From CAYXZR01 sp964470025 (GTDB taxonomy: Bacteria; Patescibacteriota; Patescibacteriia; Buchananbacterales; UBA6539): a stretch of 55,874 nucleotides of DNA. The translations under genes were made by a program, and so were the position numbers. The stretch spans positions 1-55,874 of the forward strand of contig CAYXZR010000003.1 in assembly GCA_964470025.1 (NCBI GenBank). The letters are read 5' to 3'. Positions 1 through 11,700 of this stretch are shown here, piece by piece (position 1 is the stretch's first letter; each line of letters begins with the position of its first letter). Below the pieces are notes generated by a model. It was not told where the DNA came from, made no database searches, and saw nothing but the letters and a program-made list of their open reading frames with translations.

Positions 1-55
1 AAAAAGCCAAAGACAGGATTGCCCGAAACAAAAAATCCAATGACGAACTTAACAA
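1..55. repeat. terminal direct repeat, left copy (circular junction)
   Basis: These 55 bases are identical to 55820-55874. A reading frame that starts at 55498 continues without interruption into position 56 when the copies are merged. This is what an assembler leaves when it closes a circular or circularly permuted molecule. It is probably not a biological terminal repeat, because 55 is a common assembly k-mer length and the terminase looks like a headful type. Confidence 0.93.
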
Positions 56-479
56 GCGAATAGATAGACTCGCCAAAGAAAACAAGCAATTTCGTGATGA
101 AAATTTTGCACTTAAAAAGCGCGGCATGGAACTGCAGTTTGGTGATTCAATCGTTACCGCAATGGAAAGTATTTGCTGGGAGCATGACGGGGAATATTTA
201 TTACTATTCCATCGTCAAATGGCTCGATGTGAAGGTGCAGAACATTCACCGGCATTGCTTTACATATCGCCAACTGGCAGTGCAAGCATTGTCTTATTAG
301 AAGATGGTGAGCCTGTTTTATCACGCCAACCAAGAGGCGGTCACAAACCAAAAGCGGCAACAACCCACTTTGCCAGAAGCTGGCTAAGCAAAGTTATTGA
401 CCAAAAAGGCATGGTCAAAGCTGATGATTTAGACGCACTCAAATACAACTTAATTCACCAATCACAAAAGGCGGCATAA
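3..479 (+). CDS. coiled-coil protein, C-terminal part (gene continues from 55498)
   Basis: This is the C-terminal portion of a 266-residue protein whose start is at 55498; positions 3-55 repeat the end of the window. The frame is proved by joining the ends: the split codon AA/G at the junction restores frame 3. Residues encoded here begin with the end of a long charged coiled coil, then a more globular domain of about 115 residues (from near position 110) containing a WEHDGEYLLLFHRQMARCEG stretch and a basic RQPRGGHKPK segment. I do not recognise the globular domain. The stop codon is directly followed by rdgC (1 base gap), so the two are translationally linked. A role in DNA recombination with RdgC is only an inference from position. 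Confidence 0.85.
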   Translation, partial: KAKDRIARNKKSNDELNKRIDRLAKENKQFRDENFALKKRGMELQFGDSIVTAMESICWEHDGEYLLLFHRQMARCEGAEHSPALLYISPTGSASIVLLEDGEPVLSRQPRGGHKPKAATTHFARSWLSKVIDQKGMVKADDLDALKYNLIHQSQKAA

Positions 480-480
480 T

Positions 481-1395
481 ATGTTTTTCAAAAACGCAAT
501 CATTTACTCATTTACAGAACCGTTCAACAAGTCAGTTGCCGAAGTTGAAGATGCGCTGACTAAATTTAGCTTTAAGCCATGCCTAAAAACTGAGTTTTCA
601 TCTACTGGATGGACGCCAGCATTGCACCCTGACGCAAATGTGCTTGTTCATTCATCATATGGTTACCTAATGGTTTGCCTAAAAACTCAAGAGAAAGTTA
701 TTCCGTCTGCTTCAATAAAAGAATTGCTAGACGAAAAACTCAAAGAAATTGAGCAAGCAGAAGATCGCAAAGTCAAAGGCAAAGAGAAACAAAACCTAAA
801 AGAAGAATTGATCCACTCGCTATTGCCAACGGCATTGACTAAGTCAAAGCATGTTCGTGCAATTATCGATACAACCAATGGTTATGTAATGGTTGAAAGT
901 TCAAGCTATGGCCAAGCAGAAAATTTGCTGACCTACCTGCGAAAATCACTAGGCTCGTTGCCAGTAGTGCCGCTAGAAACAAATGGCGCGATTTGCCTTA
1001 CCTTTGACGACTGGATGAAAGGCAACAACCCAAGTGACTTTACCATTGGGACAGAGGCAATATTGAAAGATTTTGCTGAGGATGAAGGAACAATCAACTG
1101 TAAAAACTTGGCATTGGATTCAGAAGATATTCAAAGTCATTTAAATAATGGTAAGCATGTGGTTCAGTTAAAAATTGAGTGGGACGAAAAGCTATCTTGT
1201 GTGTTAGACGCTGGCCTTGTTGTGAAGCGCATTAAATTTAGTGATGTAATTAAAGAGCAAAACGAAGATATATGCCAAGACGACAAGCTCGCTCGCCTAG
1301 ATGCTGATTTCACGCTAATGGCGTGCGAGCTATCTAACTTTGCAAACCGATTGGTTGAGTTGTTTGGAAAGAAAGGTGTTAGTGGTGAAAGCTAA
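481..1395 (+). CDS. rdgC: recombination-associated protein RdgC
   Basis: The 304-residue product matches the length of E. coli RdgC (303) and carries its recognisable blocks: an N-terminal FKNAIIYSF strand, the HSLLPTAL segment, LRKSLGSLPVVPL near residues 155-167, a C-terminal NED-x-DxxARLDADFTLM block and LSNFANRLVELF. RdgC forms a ring-like dimer around double-stranded DNA and restrains RecA filament formation. In a phage it could limit RecA-driven recombination or repressor cleavage; that is inference. The gene follows the coiled-coil gene by one base and overlaps the next small membrane-protein gene, so it is part of the distal rightward early operon, after Q. Nothing in the sequence suggests decay. 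Confidence 0.95.
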   Translation: MFFKNAIIYSFTEPFNKSVAEVEDALTKFSFKPCLKTEFSSTGWTPALHPDANVLVHSSYGYLMVCLKTQEKVIPSASIKELLDEKLKEIEQAEDRKVKGKEKQNLKEELIHSLLPTALTKSKHVRAIIDTTNGYVMVESSSYGQAENLLTYLRKSLGSLPVVPLETNGAICLTFDDWMKGNNPSDFTIGTEAILKDFAEDEGTINCKNLALDSEDIQSHLNNGKHVVQLKIEWDEKLSCVLDAGLVVKRIKFSDVIKEQNEDICQDDKLARLDADFTLMACELSNFANRLVELFGKKGVSGES

Positions 1396-1552
1396 AAACC
1401 AACGGTGGCTTAAATTCAAAGCTCGAACGAAGGCTATCTTTGTCGGTGCTTTGAATACCTTTTTGTCAATTTGCAACTTAGTCCTTATTGGCTTCTTTCT
1501 AGCCATAGGTTTGTTTATGGGGTTTAAAACCATTGCAAACATACTAGGCTAA
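1385..1552 (+). CDS. small membrane protein (55 aa)
   Basis: A GTG start at 1385 lies inside the end of rdgC, preceded by AAAGG eight bases upstream, and overlaps the rdgC stop by 11 bases. The product has a very basic N-terminus (KAKNQRWLKFKARTK) followed by about 35 hydrophobic residues that would form one long or two short membrane segments, so the basic end should stay in the cytoplasm. A longer frame from 1340 exists, but it has no ribosome site and lies entirely inside rdgC. It is the last gene of the rightward operon and its stop overlaps the stop of the convergent regulator gene. Function unknown. Confidence 0.6.
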   Translation: MKAKNQRWLKFKARTKAIFVGALNTFLSICNLVLIGFFLAIGLFMGFKTIANILG

Positions 1553-1941
1553 TCCTCGGGGCTTCTGCCCCGCTTCATCCCTGACTTAATAATTCTATCA
1601 ATCAAAACATCATCGTTATAGTCCATGTCGTATATAGCGTCCATAATTATAGACATTCCAATAACCACTTCTAGGTTGTCTAACGCTGAAATATAACGAA
1701 TAAGTTTGGCTAGAGGTTCGCTTATCGGCTCATTGCCAGAAACCATGCCAACACTAATATCTAACAAATTAGCGAATTGCACAGCACTTCTCAAGGAAAC
1801 ATCTGTTCTACCTGCAAAAAGCTTATTAACAGTCGCTCTATTCAGTTTAAGAATTTTAGCAATCTTGGTTTTTGTCAGATTTTTAGACTTTGCGATTTTG
1901 TATAACTCAACCTCCCTATCGAAACTGCTTATCTTCGACAT
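1549..1941 (-). CDS. second HTH (Cro/CI-type) regulator
   Basis: The 130-residue protein has an N-terminal helix-turn-helix of the Cro/CI family: LTKTKIAKILKLNRATVNKLFAGRTDVSLRSAVQFANLL at about residues 22-60. No S24 peptidase follows, so it is not a second cleavable repressor; the rest (about 65 residues) is acidic and helical, perhaps for dimerisation. It is divergent from three small rightward genes starting at 2061, and the intervening 119 bases hold a palindrome (1996-2009). The simplest reading is a local repressor of those genes and of itself, comparable in position to the second immunity region of P22, though the proteins are not Mnt/Arc. It might instead be an antitoxin-like regulator. 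Its stop overlaps the converging gene by four bases. Confidence 0.75.
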   Translation of the reverse strand: MSKISSFDREVELYKIAKSKNLTKTKIAKILKLNRATVNKLFAGRTDVSLRSAVQFANLLDISVGMVSGNEPISEPLAKLIRYISALDNLEVVIGMSIIMDAIYDMDYNDDVLIDRIIKSGMKRGRSPED

Positions 1942-1995
1942 TTTTTAGAAGTTATTTTTTAACCGATTTGTTTATAAATATAGACGTTATTTAAA

Positions 1996-2009
1996 TAATA
2001 GCACTATTA
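1996..2009. promoter_or_regulatory. candidate operator for the second regulator
   Basis: TAATAGCACTATTA is a 14-base palindrome apart from its two central bases. It lies in the AT-rich 119-base gap between the divergent regulator (start 1941) and the gene at 2061, where a self-regulating repressor would bind. It differs from the ATAAGTNNACTTAT sites near cI, so it should belong to a different protein. Only one clear copy was seen. Confidence 0.4.
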
Positions 2010-2060
2010 AATGTCATATTTACAGCAAGCCGTGCGATATATCTCACAAGGCGTACGTTT

Positions 2061-2339
2061 TTGGCTATTTATCAGACCACTGACCAGCGTTTATTATCCT
2101 TCGTAAATTATTGTGGACAGCAAAAGATGAACGCGGATTTATTGCACTTAGAAGATGTTCTTGGCACCCAGCCAATTGAGTTAAGTAGCGAAAACGAGGG
2201 ATTAATTGCACTCTGGCTCTCAATGAACACTCATAAGCAATTTGTGATTCATTCAGGAGACAAGGCGTTGCAGCAATCCTTTTTCGATTTATTTCAAAAG
2301 TTAGAAGTAGCAGTTAAGGAAAATAGTTGTGACCGATGA
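2061..2339 (+). CDS. hypothetical protein (92 aa), first gene of a small cassette
   Basis: The frame opens with TTG at 2061, with AAGG about ten bases upstream; there is no ATG until codon 23, which would remove a well-formed N-terminal stretch. The product is soluble and mostly helical, with no motif I recognise. Its end overlaps the next gene by 11 bases. It is the first of three consecutive genes that all use non-ATG starts (TTG, GTG, TTG), each with an acceptable ribosome site, suggesting deliberately low expression. Divergence from the regulator at 1549-1941 suggests that protein controls it. An antirepressor, exclusion or small toxin function is possible but not shown. Confidence 0.6.
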   Translation: MAIYQTTDQRLLSFVNYCGQQKMNADLLHLEDVLGTQPIELSSENEGLIALWLSMNTHKQFVIHSGDKALQQSFFDLFQKLEVAVKENSCDR

Positions 2340-2550
2340 AAATTGTAAAAACCGTCAAAATTTAATGAGCAAGATAGACGAGGTAAATACGTTGATTAGC
2401 GAGGCTAACGCAATTCTGAAATTAATGATCAATGACGATAATCATTCTTGTATGCCGGCAAGTGAAGTATCCACCCTTTTATTTTGCCTAAACAAGAAAA
2501 TTATTAAAATTTCGGATAATATAGATTTATTCAGCGCTGCAAACGAATAG
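2329..2550 (+). CDS. hypothetical protein (73 aa)
   Basis: A GTG start is preceded by AAGGA eight bases upstream and overlaps the previous gene by 11 bases, indicating coupled translation. The product looks like two helices separated by a short loop (SKIDEVNTLISEANAIL, then SEVSTLLFCLNKKIIKIS) and has no signal or membrane segment. I do not recognise it. It sits between a soluble protein and a membrane protein in the small cassette opposite the second regulator. Confidence 0.55.
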   Translation: MTDENCKNRQNLMSKIDEVNTLISEANAILKLMINDDNHSCMPASEVSTLLFCLNKKIIKISDNIDLFSAANE

Positions 2551-2558
2551 GTAACCAA

Positions 2559-2789
2559 TTGCCAGCTATATCAATTGCTATTGTATTCATATTGGCTTTA
2601 CTTGTAGGTGACCACAATGCCACGCTTGGCATGTGGGTTGCTATCATTGGCCTTGGTGTTACCGTGCATATATTTAAACATTCTAAACATGAATGGATAG
2701 ATAAATTCTACACAGGTGTATTTGGCTTTATTGTCATTGCTGGCGGGGCTGGCCTAGTCCTTGGCCTTATAGGAAATGCTATTCATTAA
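2559..2789 (+). CDS. small membrane protein (76 aa)
   Basis: The frame starts with TTG at 2559, with AGGT seven bases upstream. Three hydrophobic segments can be seen (residues about 2-16, 23-39 and 53-74), the last rich in glycine (FIVIAGGAGLVLGLIG), so this is an inner-membrane protein. Its 3' end overlaps the 3' end of the convergent giant late gene by 11 bases and no terminator hairpin separates them, so strong late transcription could interfere with this cassette. In this position a superinfection-exclusion or lysogenic-conversion role is plausible but unproven. Confidence 0.6.
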   Translation: MPAISIAIVFILALLVGDHNATLGMWVAIIGLGVTVHIFKHSKHEWIDKFYTGVFGFIVIAGGAGLVLGLIGNAIH

Positions 2790-5700
2790 GTGCGCGATAC
2801 TCAAGAATGATACGCTTGAAAATCGCGTTTTTCTTACGCTCAATATCATCTAGTAATTGATCTTTTTTATCCTGAGAATAATTACTATGCTTGCCAATGA
2901 TATTTCGCTGTCTGTTTAGCTGGTTAATTTTATACATGGCGCGATTAGCAATTTTTCTAAACTGCAGTGGTGCCTTGCTATCTTCCAGCAACTCCTTAAC
3001 CGTATCTTGATCTTGTTCCGCAATCGCGTCTTTGTATGCGTTGTAAGCTCCGCTAATATCACCCATCATGTCGTAAAACTGCTTAGAGTAATAACCGCTA
3101 GAAACTTCATCATGCTTAACAAATTTACGAATTAGAGCTAAATCATCCAGTTCGTTAACCTTGAATTCACCATTACCCGTTACCGCTGCGGCACTGTTAG
3201 ATAGTAAATCGGCCGCACCTAGTAAGTACATACCAAGCGTACCCAAATAACCTTGGGTTAAATGCTCTATTTTCTTTGGACTAAAGCCGAACGCCTCACC
3301 CAATGCTTTGGCCGTTTCACTCGTATAAATACTATAACGATCTTCTGGTCGCTTGAATTGATCACCCATGCCTTCAATTGGACCATCAAAGAAAAAGCTA
3401 TGATTCATGTACGACTCAAGACCCGGCTTAATAACTTGTGGTATCGGGTTCATTGCCAATGTTTCCGTAATGCCGTGCATTAAAGACTTGCGTAAATCAT
3501 CTGCTGTTTGGTTGCCGCTGGCAAAATTAAACATGCGCTCTGGCACTGTGCCAAAAACAACACCCAATTCAAACGGTTTAGGTACTCGAATATGCGTGTC
3601 ACCTAAAAAGAAATGCCAGTTTGCGTCCTTGTCCCAATCCTGCAAATCTTCGTAGCGTTCATCATCACTATTCAGCAAGGCCAAACCTAAGCTAAATGCA
3701 GCAACTTTGGAGCCTTTGATTAGTAGCTCTTTGCTAAAAACTTTAAGTAATTGATCGTTACCTTGCGCTTTACTTGACCGATACAGTTTGTATAAGCCCT
3801 GCATACGTGCGTTAAAAAACGGCAGTACATCAATAAAAAACTGCATCATCTTAAAGTTGCCCTGCAAGCTAAAATCCATAAAATCTTTAGCTTCAAATGC
3901 TGCAACCTTGGCGCTTTTACCTGCTTCTTTGGCTCTGCTATAAGTAGATGCTCTATTCGCATTTTCCATAGCATCTGCAACACTGCGGTATTTCTCGAAC
4001 AACTCCCCTGTGCTTTTGGCAATACTACCAATGTATTTATCTATTTCGCTTTTGCTCAAGCCTTTTTTGCGTAATGCTCGTCTAATTTGCTGAGCGGCTT
4101 TCTCTGGATCATTCGCATGAACATACCCACCTTGAAAACTAGCCCCTGCAAACATTAAATCTAATGTTGCTTCATCATTCGCCCAAGTCTGCTTGGCACC
4201 TATGTATGAATCTTTACCGAATTTAAATCCATCTTTGTTTATCATCCAGCCATGAACCGAATCACGAATAAAGTTTCGTAAAATAAAATCAGGTGACAAG
4301 GTAACGCCAGTTGTTAATAGGCGCTTAGCTGCTCGGCTAATTTTCATTAATGGGTTATCATCACGTTTCATGGTCAATTGCGTTAATGCTCGCATAAGAG
4401 ATGCGTCTTGCACTTTGTACCATTTGTCTTTGCCGTTAACGCGAATTTCCACATATTCAGACTTACCATATTGCCGCGCCTTGCGTTCAGCTTGTTTCTC
4501 AAACATATTTAAACTGGCTTCTTGCATAAAGCTAGAACCACTCAGGTTTTCAGCAACTTCAACCATAGCTTTATTTTTCATTGATGCTTCAATAAGCGTG
4601 GCTTGTCTTTGCATAATGTTAGATAAAATATCTTTGGTTGCTTGCTTACCACCTTTGAGCTTACGAAGGTTGCCAGTTTGGTTGGCAATACCTTTTTTAC
4701 TCATAGGACCCGACAAAACAGAATCGACATCTAATTCACCTTCTTCTTGCTCGCGGAAAAATGGCACATACCATTCTTCATCAAAGTTACTTCGAGCGTC
4801 AGAATCAACAAGACCAGCCTCTTGAGCTAAATCTAACGTTGCTGAATTGATTTTGTTGTATTCTGCCTTAATTTCATCGAATAACGCTTCATTTCCTTTA
4901 TTTAGAGCTTTAAGCGCGTCAATTTCATCTTGGTTAAGGTTGTTTTCTCTGCCTTCTTGCATAAGCTTATCAGCGCGGTTACCACCCATCCAAGCAAGCC
5001 AGTTGTTTAGCTGCGTTTCATCAAGCTTGCCCAACACTTCAAGTAAGCCTTTTGTATTGTCTTTGCGAGCAACAACGCCATCTTTCCACTGAGGCGCACC
5101 AAAAAACATAACGCCATGCAGTACATCACTCACGCCAGTTGATAACCTGGCACTTATATAGCCCGATTTCTCTGGTGATATATTCAAACTATCTTCGGCT
5201 TTTTTAATACCGTAAAGCGAGTCGAAAACGCCCTCTGTGGCACGTTCCTTAAACTTAGTGAAGTTGTCTTTTGTTAGATGAGACTTAATTGATGAAGGTT
5301 TTAATTTATCTAAAATGCTAGATATATCTGTTTCACCAAGACCTAGCTTGTCCATGCCAGAACGCGCAGGCTCAGCAGACTCGGCCAAATTGAATTTAAG
5401 GCTTTTTCCGTTTGGTTTGGAGTTGTTATTCTCGCGTTTGGTTTTAAGTGACTCGCTCATTTTATAAACCATCAAACGCATATCTGCACGGCTCATTTCA
5501 GCGCGAGTTAACCCAAGCTTAACCATTATCTTATGAACAGCTGATAATAGTTTTTGATAGTATCTATCAAGCAAATTCATTTTGTCGTGCGATATTTTGG
5601 CAAGAAATTCTTCGGCCTTATCAACTTCCGATTCATGGCCATACAATCTATCTATTCGCGCCCAAGCTTCTTTAATCGACTTCTTAGGTGATTTGCGAGT

Positions 5701-8700
5701 ATCCATAATCGCCAACAATAGAGCTTGTTGGTGAATGGGAGGCAAGCCTAAAATGCCTTTATGCACTAAGATTTCCTCTTGCAGCGTAGCGCGTAAATCA
5801 TCCATGCTTCTGTGGTTCTGCGGAAAAATATATAAAGTGTCTGTATCTCGGCCATACGCACCTTTAACATATCCAATTTTATCAATTGAATATTCAGCGC
5901 CTAGCACATCAGCTTGATCTTTATCCGCAATCACAACTTTCGTATTACCCGCGCCTTGGTATTCCTTCATAAACTTGTGTAATGCAAGTTTAGCTGCTCG
6001 ATGGCTTATACCTTTTGGTGGGGCATCTTTAGCTTTATTGAAGGCAAGTGATTCAGCATCAGCAGACCGCATGGATAAAGCAGAAATAAACGCATCCCTA
6101 TCATCCTTGCTTTTAAACGTATATGTTGGCGTCCCTTGTTTTTCCCCGCCATCTTTTGGCGTGTAAAAGCGTCTAAGGGCAGCTTTGATATAATAACCAC
6201 CGTTATCTTTCGCAATGGAATTTATATCGCTATATTCATCTCCCATATCGCCTTCAAAATTAACCACAAAAAGATCATCATCAGTTTTGGTGTGTTTTGA
6301 ATCCATAGTGTAGCCAACAAGATCAGGGTTTTCTCGCGAGGCTTTAAATGTGCCATTCGGCACACTCGCCACATCTGGCATCAAGTCTCTATACTTTATG
6401 CCGGAATCATTAATCATGGCCGCTATTTCATTAGCAAAATCTTCTGCGCTATCTTCATTTTTAAAGCTAAAAGTGTATCCATCAGATCGTTCTTCATTAA
6501 AACCATCATACTCTCTAGCAATGTCCATGATACCTTCTCGGTTTTCAGACGCGAAATCATGGAAACTCTTTTTAATTGAAACTTCTGTGCTGAATTTTTT
6601 GTTTCTAACAACGGAATAGCGCTTAAAATCAACCTCTGGCTTTTCTGGTCTATCCCTATCTGGCAAATCCATATTTTCAATACGATTGAAAAATTCGTCT
6701 ATTGAGTAATCATCTCGTAAATTGGTTTCTTCGTGCTGAATTACATCATGGCCTTTTTCTAGTTTATCTAAAACAACCACTTTTGAGCTAACACTTGTCC
6801 CAGCATTCTCAAAAGTTGATCTAGGCATAGTAATGGACTTTGTTAGCTGAATTTGCTTTTCGTGTTCATCTAAGAACTTGTCAAAGTTTTTACTTGCATT
6901 TCCACCATGCGGAATAAGCGCCACAATTCGACCGCCAAAAGCCAAATGCTTAACCGCTTTAGACAAGTGTTCCATAGCAGTCTTACCACCAACGCCATAA
7001 GGTGGATTCATTACAATGCCTTCAAACTTGTTTATCAAAGGCATTTTTAAAAAGTCGCCTTTTTTAGCGTTGCCATTGAATACCAATTGAAGTTTATTGA
7101 TTAAATTAGGTGAATCTTCAATAGCCTTATTAATGGTGTCAGAGGGGAAAAATCTAGCAATAGCACCATGACCGCCGCTAGGCTCTAACAGTCTGTCACC
7201 TGGGGCAGCTTGCAACCACTCAACCATTTTCAGACCTAAAGGCTCAGGCGTGGCAAAATAATCAACCCCCTCGCGCTGATCGCGTCTTTTATTGTTTTTT
7301 AGAACACCATAATAATAGGCTTTAGCCTTATCGAATGGGCTTAACTTTTGCCTTTCCGCCATTGCTTTGGCACCATCAAATTGAATGGCATCAGGGTTGT
7401 CTATTAATTCACTATACCCATCAACAAATGAGTCTTTTATTCCCCTAGCTTCATCACCCAATGCTAGGTTGTCAGCCGTATCTGCTCTAGTCGCTATCTT
7501 GCTAGCAAAAGCGTATTCTTCAAAGCGAGTGCCAGTTGTCATATAAACTATGGCCGTGTCGCTTTTAACACCTACCCGAACTGGCCTACCTTCAATCTGA
7601 ATTGACTGAACAGGCTTGAATGGTAAGCCCATATTAATTAATACCCTTGGCTCGTCACCGTGTACGTCATGTAAGCTTAGCCCTGCACTACCAGCATCTT
7701 GTTGAACAACAATAACCTTAACCTTTCCACCTTTCTCATTGAAAGCGTCTTTATTGGCTATTCGCTGTTTAGCAGGCACCTTGCCGTTGTAAAATACAAC
7801 CGAGTCACCAAATGCGTCTTGAAATACATCAAGCGGCCTTTCTAACCCGCCAAAGTTAATATCTAATATTCCACGGTTAGCTCTCTCTAATATCGACAGC
7901 TCATTTTGAACTTCTGGATTGCTGTTGGAATATAACCTTGATAGTGGATTGCTAGAACCGCCAACGTTGTAAGAATGAAATATAATAACCTTCTTACCCT
8001 GTTCAATCATTTTCTTAGCAACTTTAACCGTTTCTGGCGCTTTAATTGCCTCAGTGAATTTAACCTGCTCGGTAAAATCGAATAGATTCCGTAATGCCGT
8101 ACTTAGGTTGGGGTAAAGACTCTCGTCTTTATCATTTTTAGAATCATTAATAATGCTTATCGCATCATCTAGTTTCTTACCTGCAGCAGATTCAACTATG
8201 TAGAAGTTTCGCCCAAAGTCATTGTCTATTTCTATAAATCGGCCGCTTAACACGCCTTGTTTTTTCATGTTTTCGTAGAAATTTCGTTCCATTAGTCCAC
8301 TATTAACCTTTCCGCTTGGCGTGGTTAGTCTGTGGTTTCTCCATCTATAACCAAAATTTTCTATGTAAAATGCGTTGTGCCCATGACCTGCATTCTCATA
8401 CCCGCCTTCAAACTCTGGACCATAATCAGAATAGTTGAATAACAAACCTTCCGCATAATCTAAATTTTTGACGTAAGCAAATGGTGAAGCAGATAGCATT
8501 AACACATTGGTATTATCGTTTGGTTTAGCCTTTGCTTCCTTTTTAAATTGCTCCGCTTTTTCTCTAATCTTGGTGTTTAGTTTATCCTGTTCTGTTTGAG
8601 TTTCACTTTGAGCTTTAGCGCTGGCATCTTCCACGCTTAATCCAGCGCTTAGATACGTTTTATTTAGACTCTGGTACAGATCATTAATTTTTGCTTGCTC

Positions 8701-11700
8701 GTCTGCAAAAAATAAATAAGCTTTGTGATTAAACTCACTATGCCCAATAACCGATCTTAATGACTTCAATGCCTTACTCGGTATTGCTTGCGCTCCTTGC
8801 ATTAAGGTTTGAGATTCATCAGCTATGATTAAGTCCCAATCTCGCTCTGTTACCAATGGCTTGCTATCACCAAATGTAACGTAAGAGGCTATTGTTATTT
8901 CCTTACCGCGATCACCTCTATTTGTTGGCGATTCATCGCCAATTTTATAAATATCTAAATCAAAATGATCTTTACCTGTTTTAATCCACTGATTACTAAT
9001 CCCATCACTTAGCGATAAAATCAGAATATTCTTTTTACCTTGCTGCTTAGCTCTAGCAATAGCCGCCAAACCATTAAATGTTTTACCCGTCCCCGTACCA
9101 TTGGTCAGTAGAAAGCCACGCCCTTTTTTAACGCCATTTAAGCCATTAAAGCGATTTTCTATTTTAACCATATCATCAGCTTGCTTATCAGTAAGCATTG
9201 GTAGCGACTGTTTTACACTGGATAAATCACCGGCTTTAAACTTGGTTGCTAGATTAGGTTTAGGAATTGGCTTTGCTTGACTGGTGTTTGACGGTTGCTT
9301 GACTGGTGTTGTGTCTGATTGTTGGGTTATTCGCTCAATATCACTAACCATCTTACTGTAAGCGATAGCGGCTTTCTGTGAGTTTGTTTTTCTACCCCAT
9401 GAGCTATCATTAACGAAATCTCGGTACGCTATGGCTAGTGCACCACCACCTTTTAATTCAAGCTTTATTTTATCTAAAATAACATCCTTATCTTCCTTAA
9501 TCTCAACTATAGCGGCTTCAAATTCATCCTTTGTTAGTTTGTTTTCTAGTAATCTTTCGTGTGTACTGTAAGGTGTTTTTTTGTATGTTAATGGCTCTTT
9601 GATGTAGCCACCTTGCCCATTACCAGAAATGAAACCTTCCACATTTTTTTCGGTTCGTTTTTTAGAACGCTCGTATGACAAGGAAGTGATTTTTCTGTCC
9701 GTGGCCTCATTTCCACCTATAACATCACTCCTTTTTGTTTCATCCACCGTCCGACTATCAGATTGTGGTTCTTGCTCTGGCTTTGCGTTTTCTTCAAGAA
9801 TAGCGTCAACATCTGCTGCTCTCACTTCTCTAGGTGAGTCCATAGAATCAGCAACATCATCACTTACACCATATCTATCAGGATCGTTAGCTATGGCACC
9901 ATAAGATGATTTAAGATACGGCTTAATATCATCTTTTGGAATACCGTTTTGCATAGCAAGTTTGACAAGTTTATTTGCCCACTGTGCAAACTTAACCACA
10001 CCTTTAGCCGCCAATACCGCACCAATTTTGGAAACAATGAAGGCTATCTTTGGATCAATACCTGAGTTGAATGTTCCTTTTTGCTCCTTGAAAGCGGCTT
10101 TAAGTTCACCAAATAAGTCGGACAATTCATCATTAAGCTTTTGTTCTGCTGTGTCTAGTTTGCTAGGTTTTGGATCGGGTGCTGCGGCTGAGCCCTTTAT
10201 ATTGTTGGCTTTTAGTGGCTTATCTACAGGCTTATCAACCGTTTCTGTGGATTGTTCTATTTCATCATTGCCAAATAGACCAGACTGGTTTTCGTTTTCA
10301 AAAAACGAGTTGGTCTGCGCGTCTCCTTCGGTGATGCTGCCATCTGTTACTGCGCGCAATTCTTGGGGGTTGGGTTGCTCAATTTCATTTATTTCTGACT
10401 TAATTTGTGAAACCAAATTAGGGTTGGTGTGCCAGCTATCCCACGCCTTAGCTTCGTCAGATAATGCTTGTGTTCGCTTAATTAAAGACTGAGGATCTTT
10501 AACATCAACGCCTTCCTCTTTGGCTAACTTCGGATTTTTAGCCGCTCCGCGAATTGAATTTAATCTAGTTCTTAGCTCTCGTTGCTTTTTAGCTGCAACC
10601 TTGGCCATATCTTCTGCTTCACGCATAGCAGAATCATCAAAGCCAAATAAATCGCCATTATCGGCTTTCTGTGAATTAGTTTTGCTTATCGCTGATACAG
10701 CATGAATTAAGTTTTTAGCAAAAGCGATAGATCGCTGATCATCAGCTATCGCTTTTATTCCAAGTACCTGTAACTTCTCGTTGTTTGGCGCTGCGTCCGC
10801 TATTGCTTCTGCTGCCTGCGAGCTGATTCTTCCTGACCTCTGCGCTTCAATTGTCTCATTAACCGCACTATTTGCGATTTTGTATGCGGTTCGTCCTGTT
10901 GCTCGGTCGAGTAACCCGTATTGCTTGGCTTCTGATTCGGTGATTCCGTCTTGCTTGAATAATTCGACATAATCTTCTACTTGCCCTTTATCTTCTCTAA
11001 TGTTGAGTATTGCATCTAGGCGCTTTCCATCATCAGCTGTAAAGCCCTTGGATTCAAAGTGGTACTGTGCTGGAATATTGCTTATTCCGCTGCGCTTAGC
11101 CAGGTCAAACCTATGACGACCAGTGATAATTTCTTTTCGCCCATCTTTTCTAACCCAAACTTGAATAGGCGACATTCCAACAGGATCAAATTTACCAGTT
11201 AGTGGCTCAACAACACCATCGCTATCACTGCCTGACTTAAATTGTGGAATATCAGAAGATAAAGATAATTCATTTACTGGCGTTTGTATAACATCAACAT
11301 TACTTACAGTGTCATTAACTGCAATCTTTGAATCTTCTATTGCACTGTCATCTGACGGTGATCGGTTTCCGCCAAGTATACCTTCTCTGCTAGATACTTC
11401 ATTTCCTTCGGGAATATCGTTACTTCTGGCTGTTCGTTCTCGCTCGCCATCAACAAATAAAGCGCCATCATTTCCGACTCCGTAATTATCTTGTCCTGCT
11501 CCAATAGACTCAGAAACGGAATCATCTTGTAGTCGGGTATTTTCAATTGCTGACCAGACATAACCACCCTTAGTTTTTTGAATGTCAATTTGTGCGCCTG
11601 ATTTTACAGCCGCTTTGTACGGTGCGCTTAGCTTTAAAGCCCGCTCACTTCTGAATGGATGACCTGACGACATACCACGCCACTTGCGTTCATCAGCTGT

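Noticed and set aside
1..55. Biological terminal repeat of the virion DNA
   Set aside because: Length 55 equals a common assembly word size and a gene crosses the junction; an assembly overlap is the simpler explanation.
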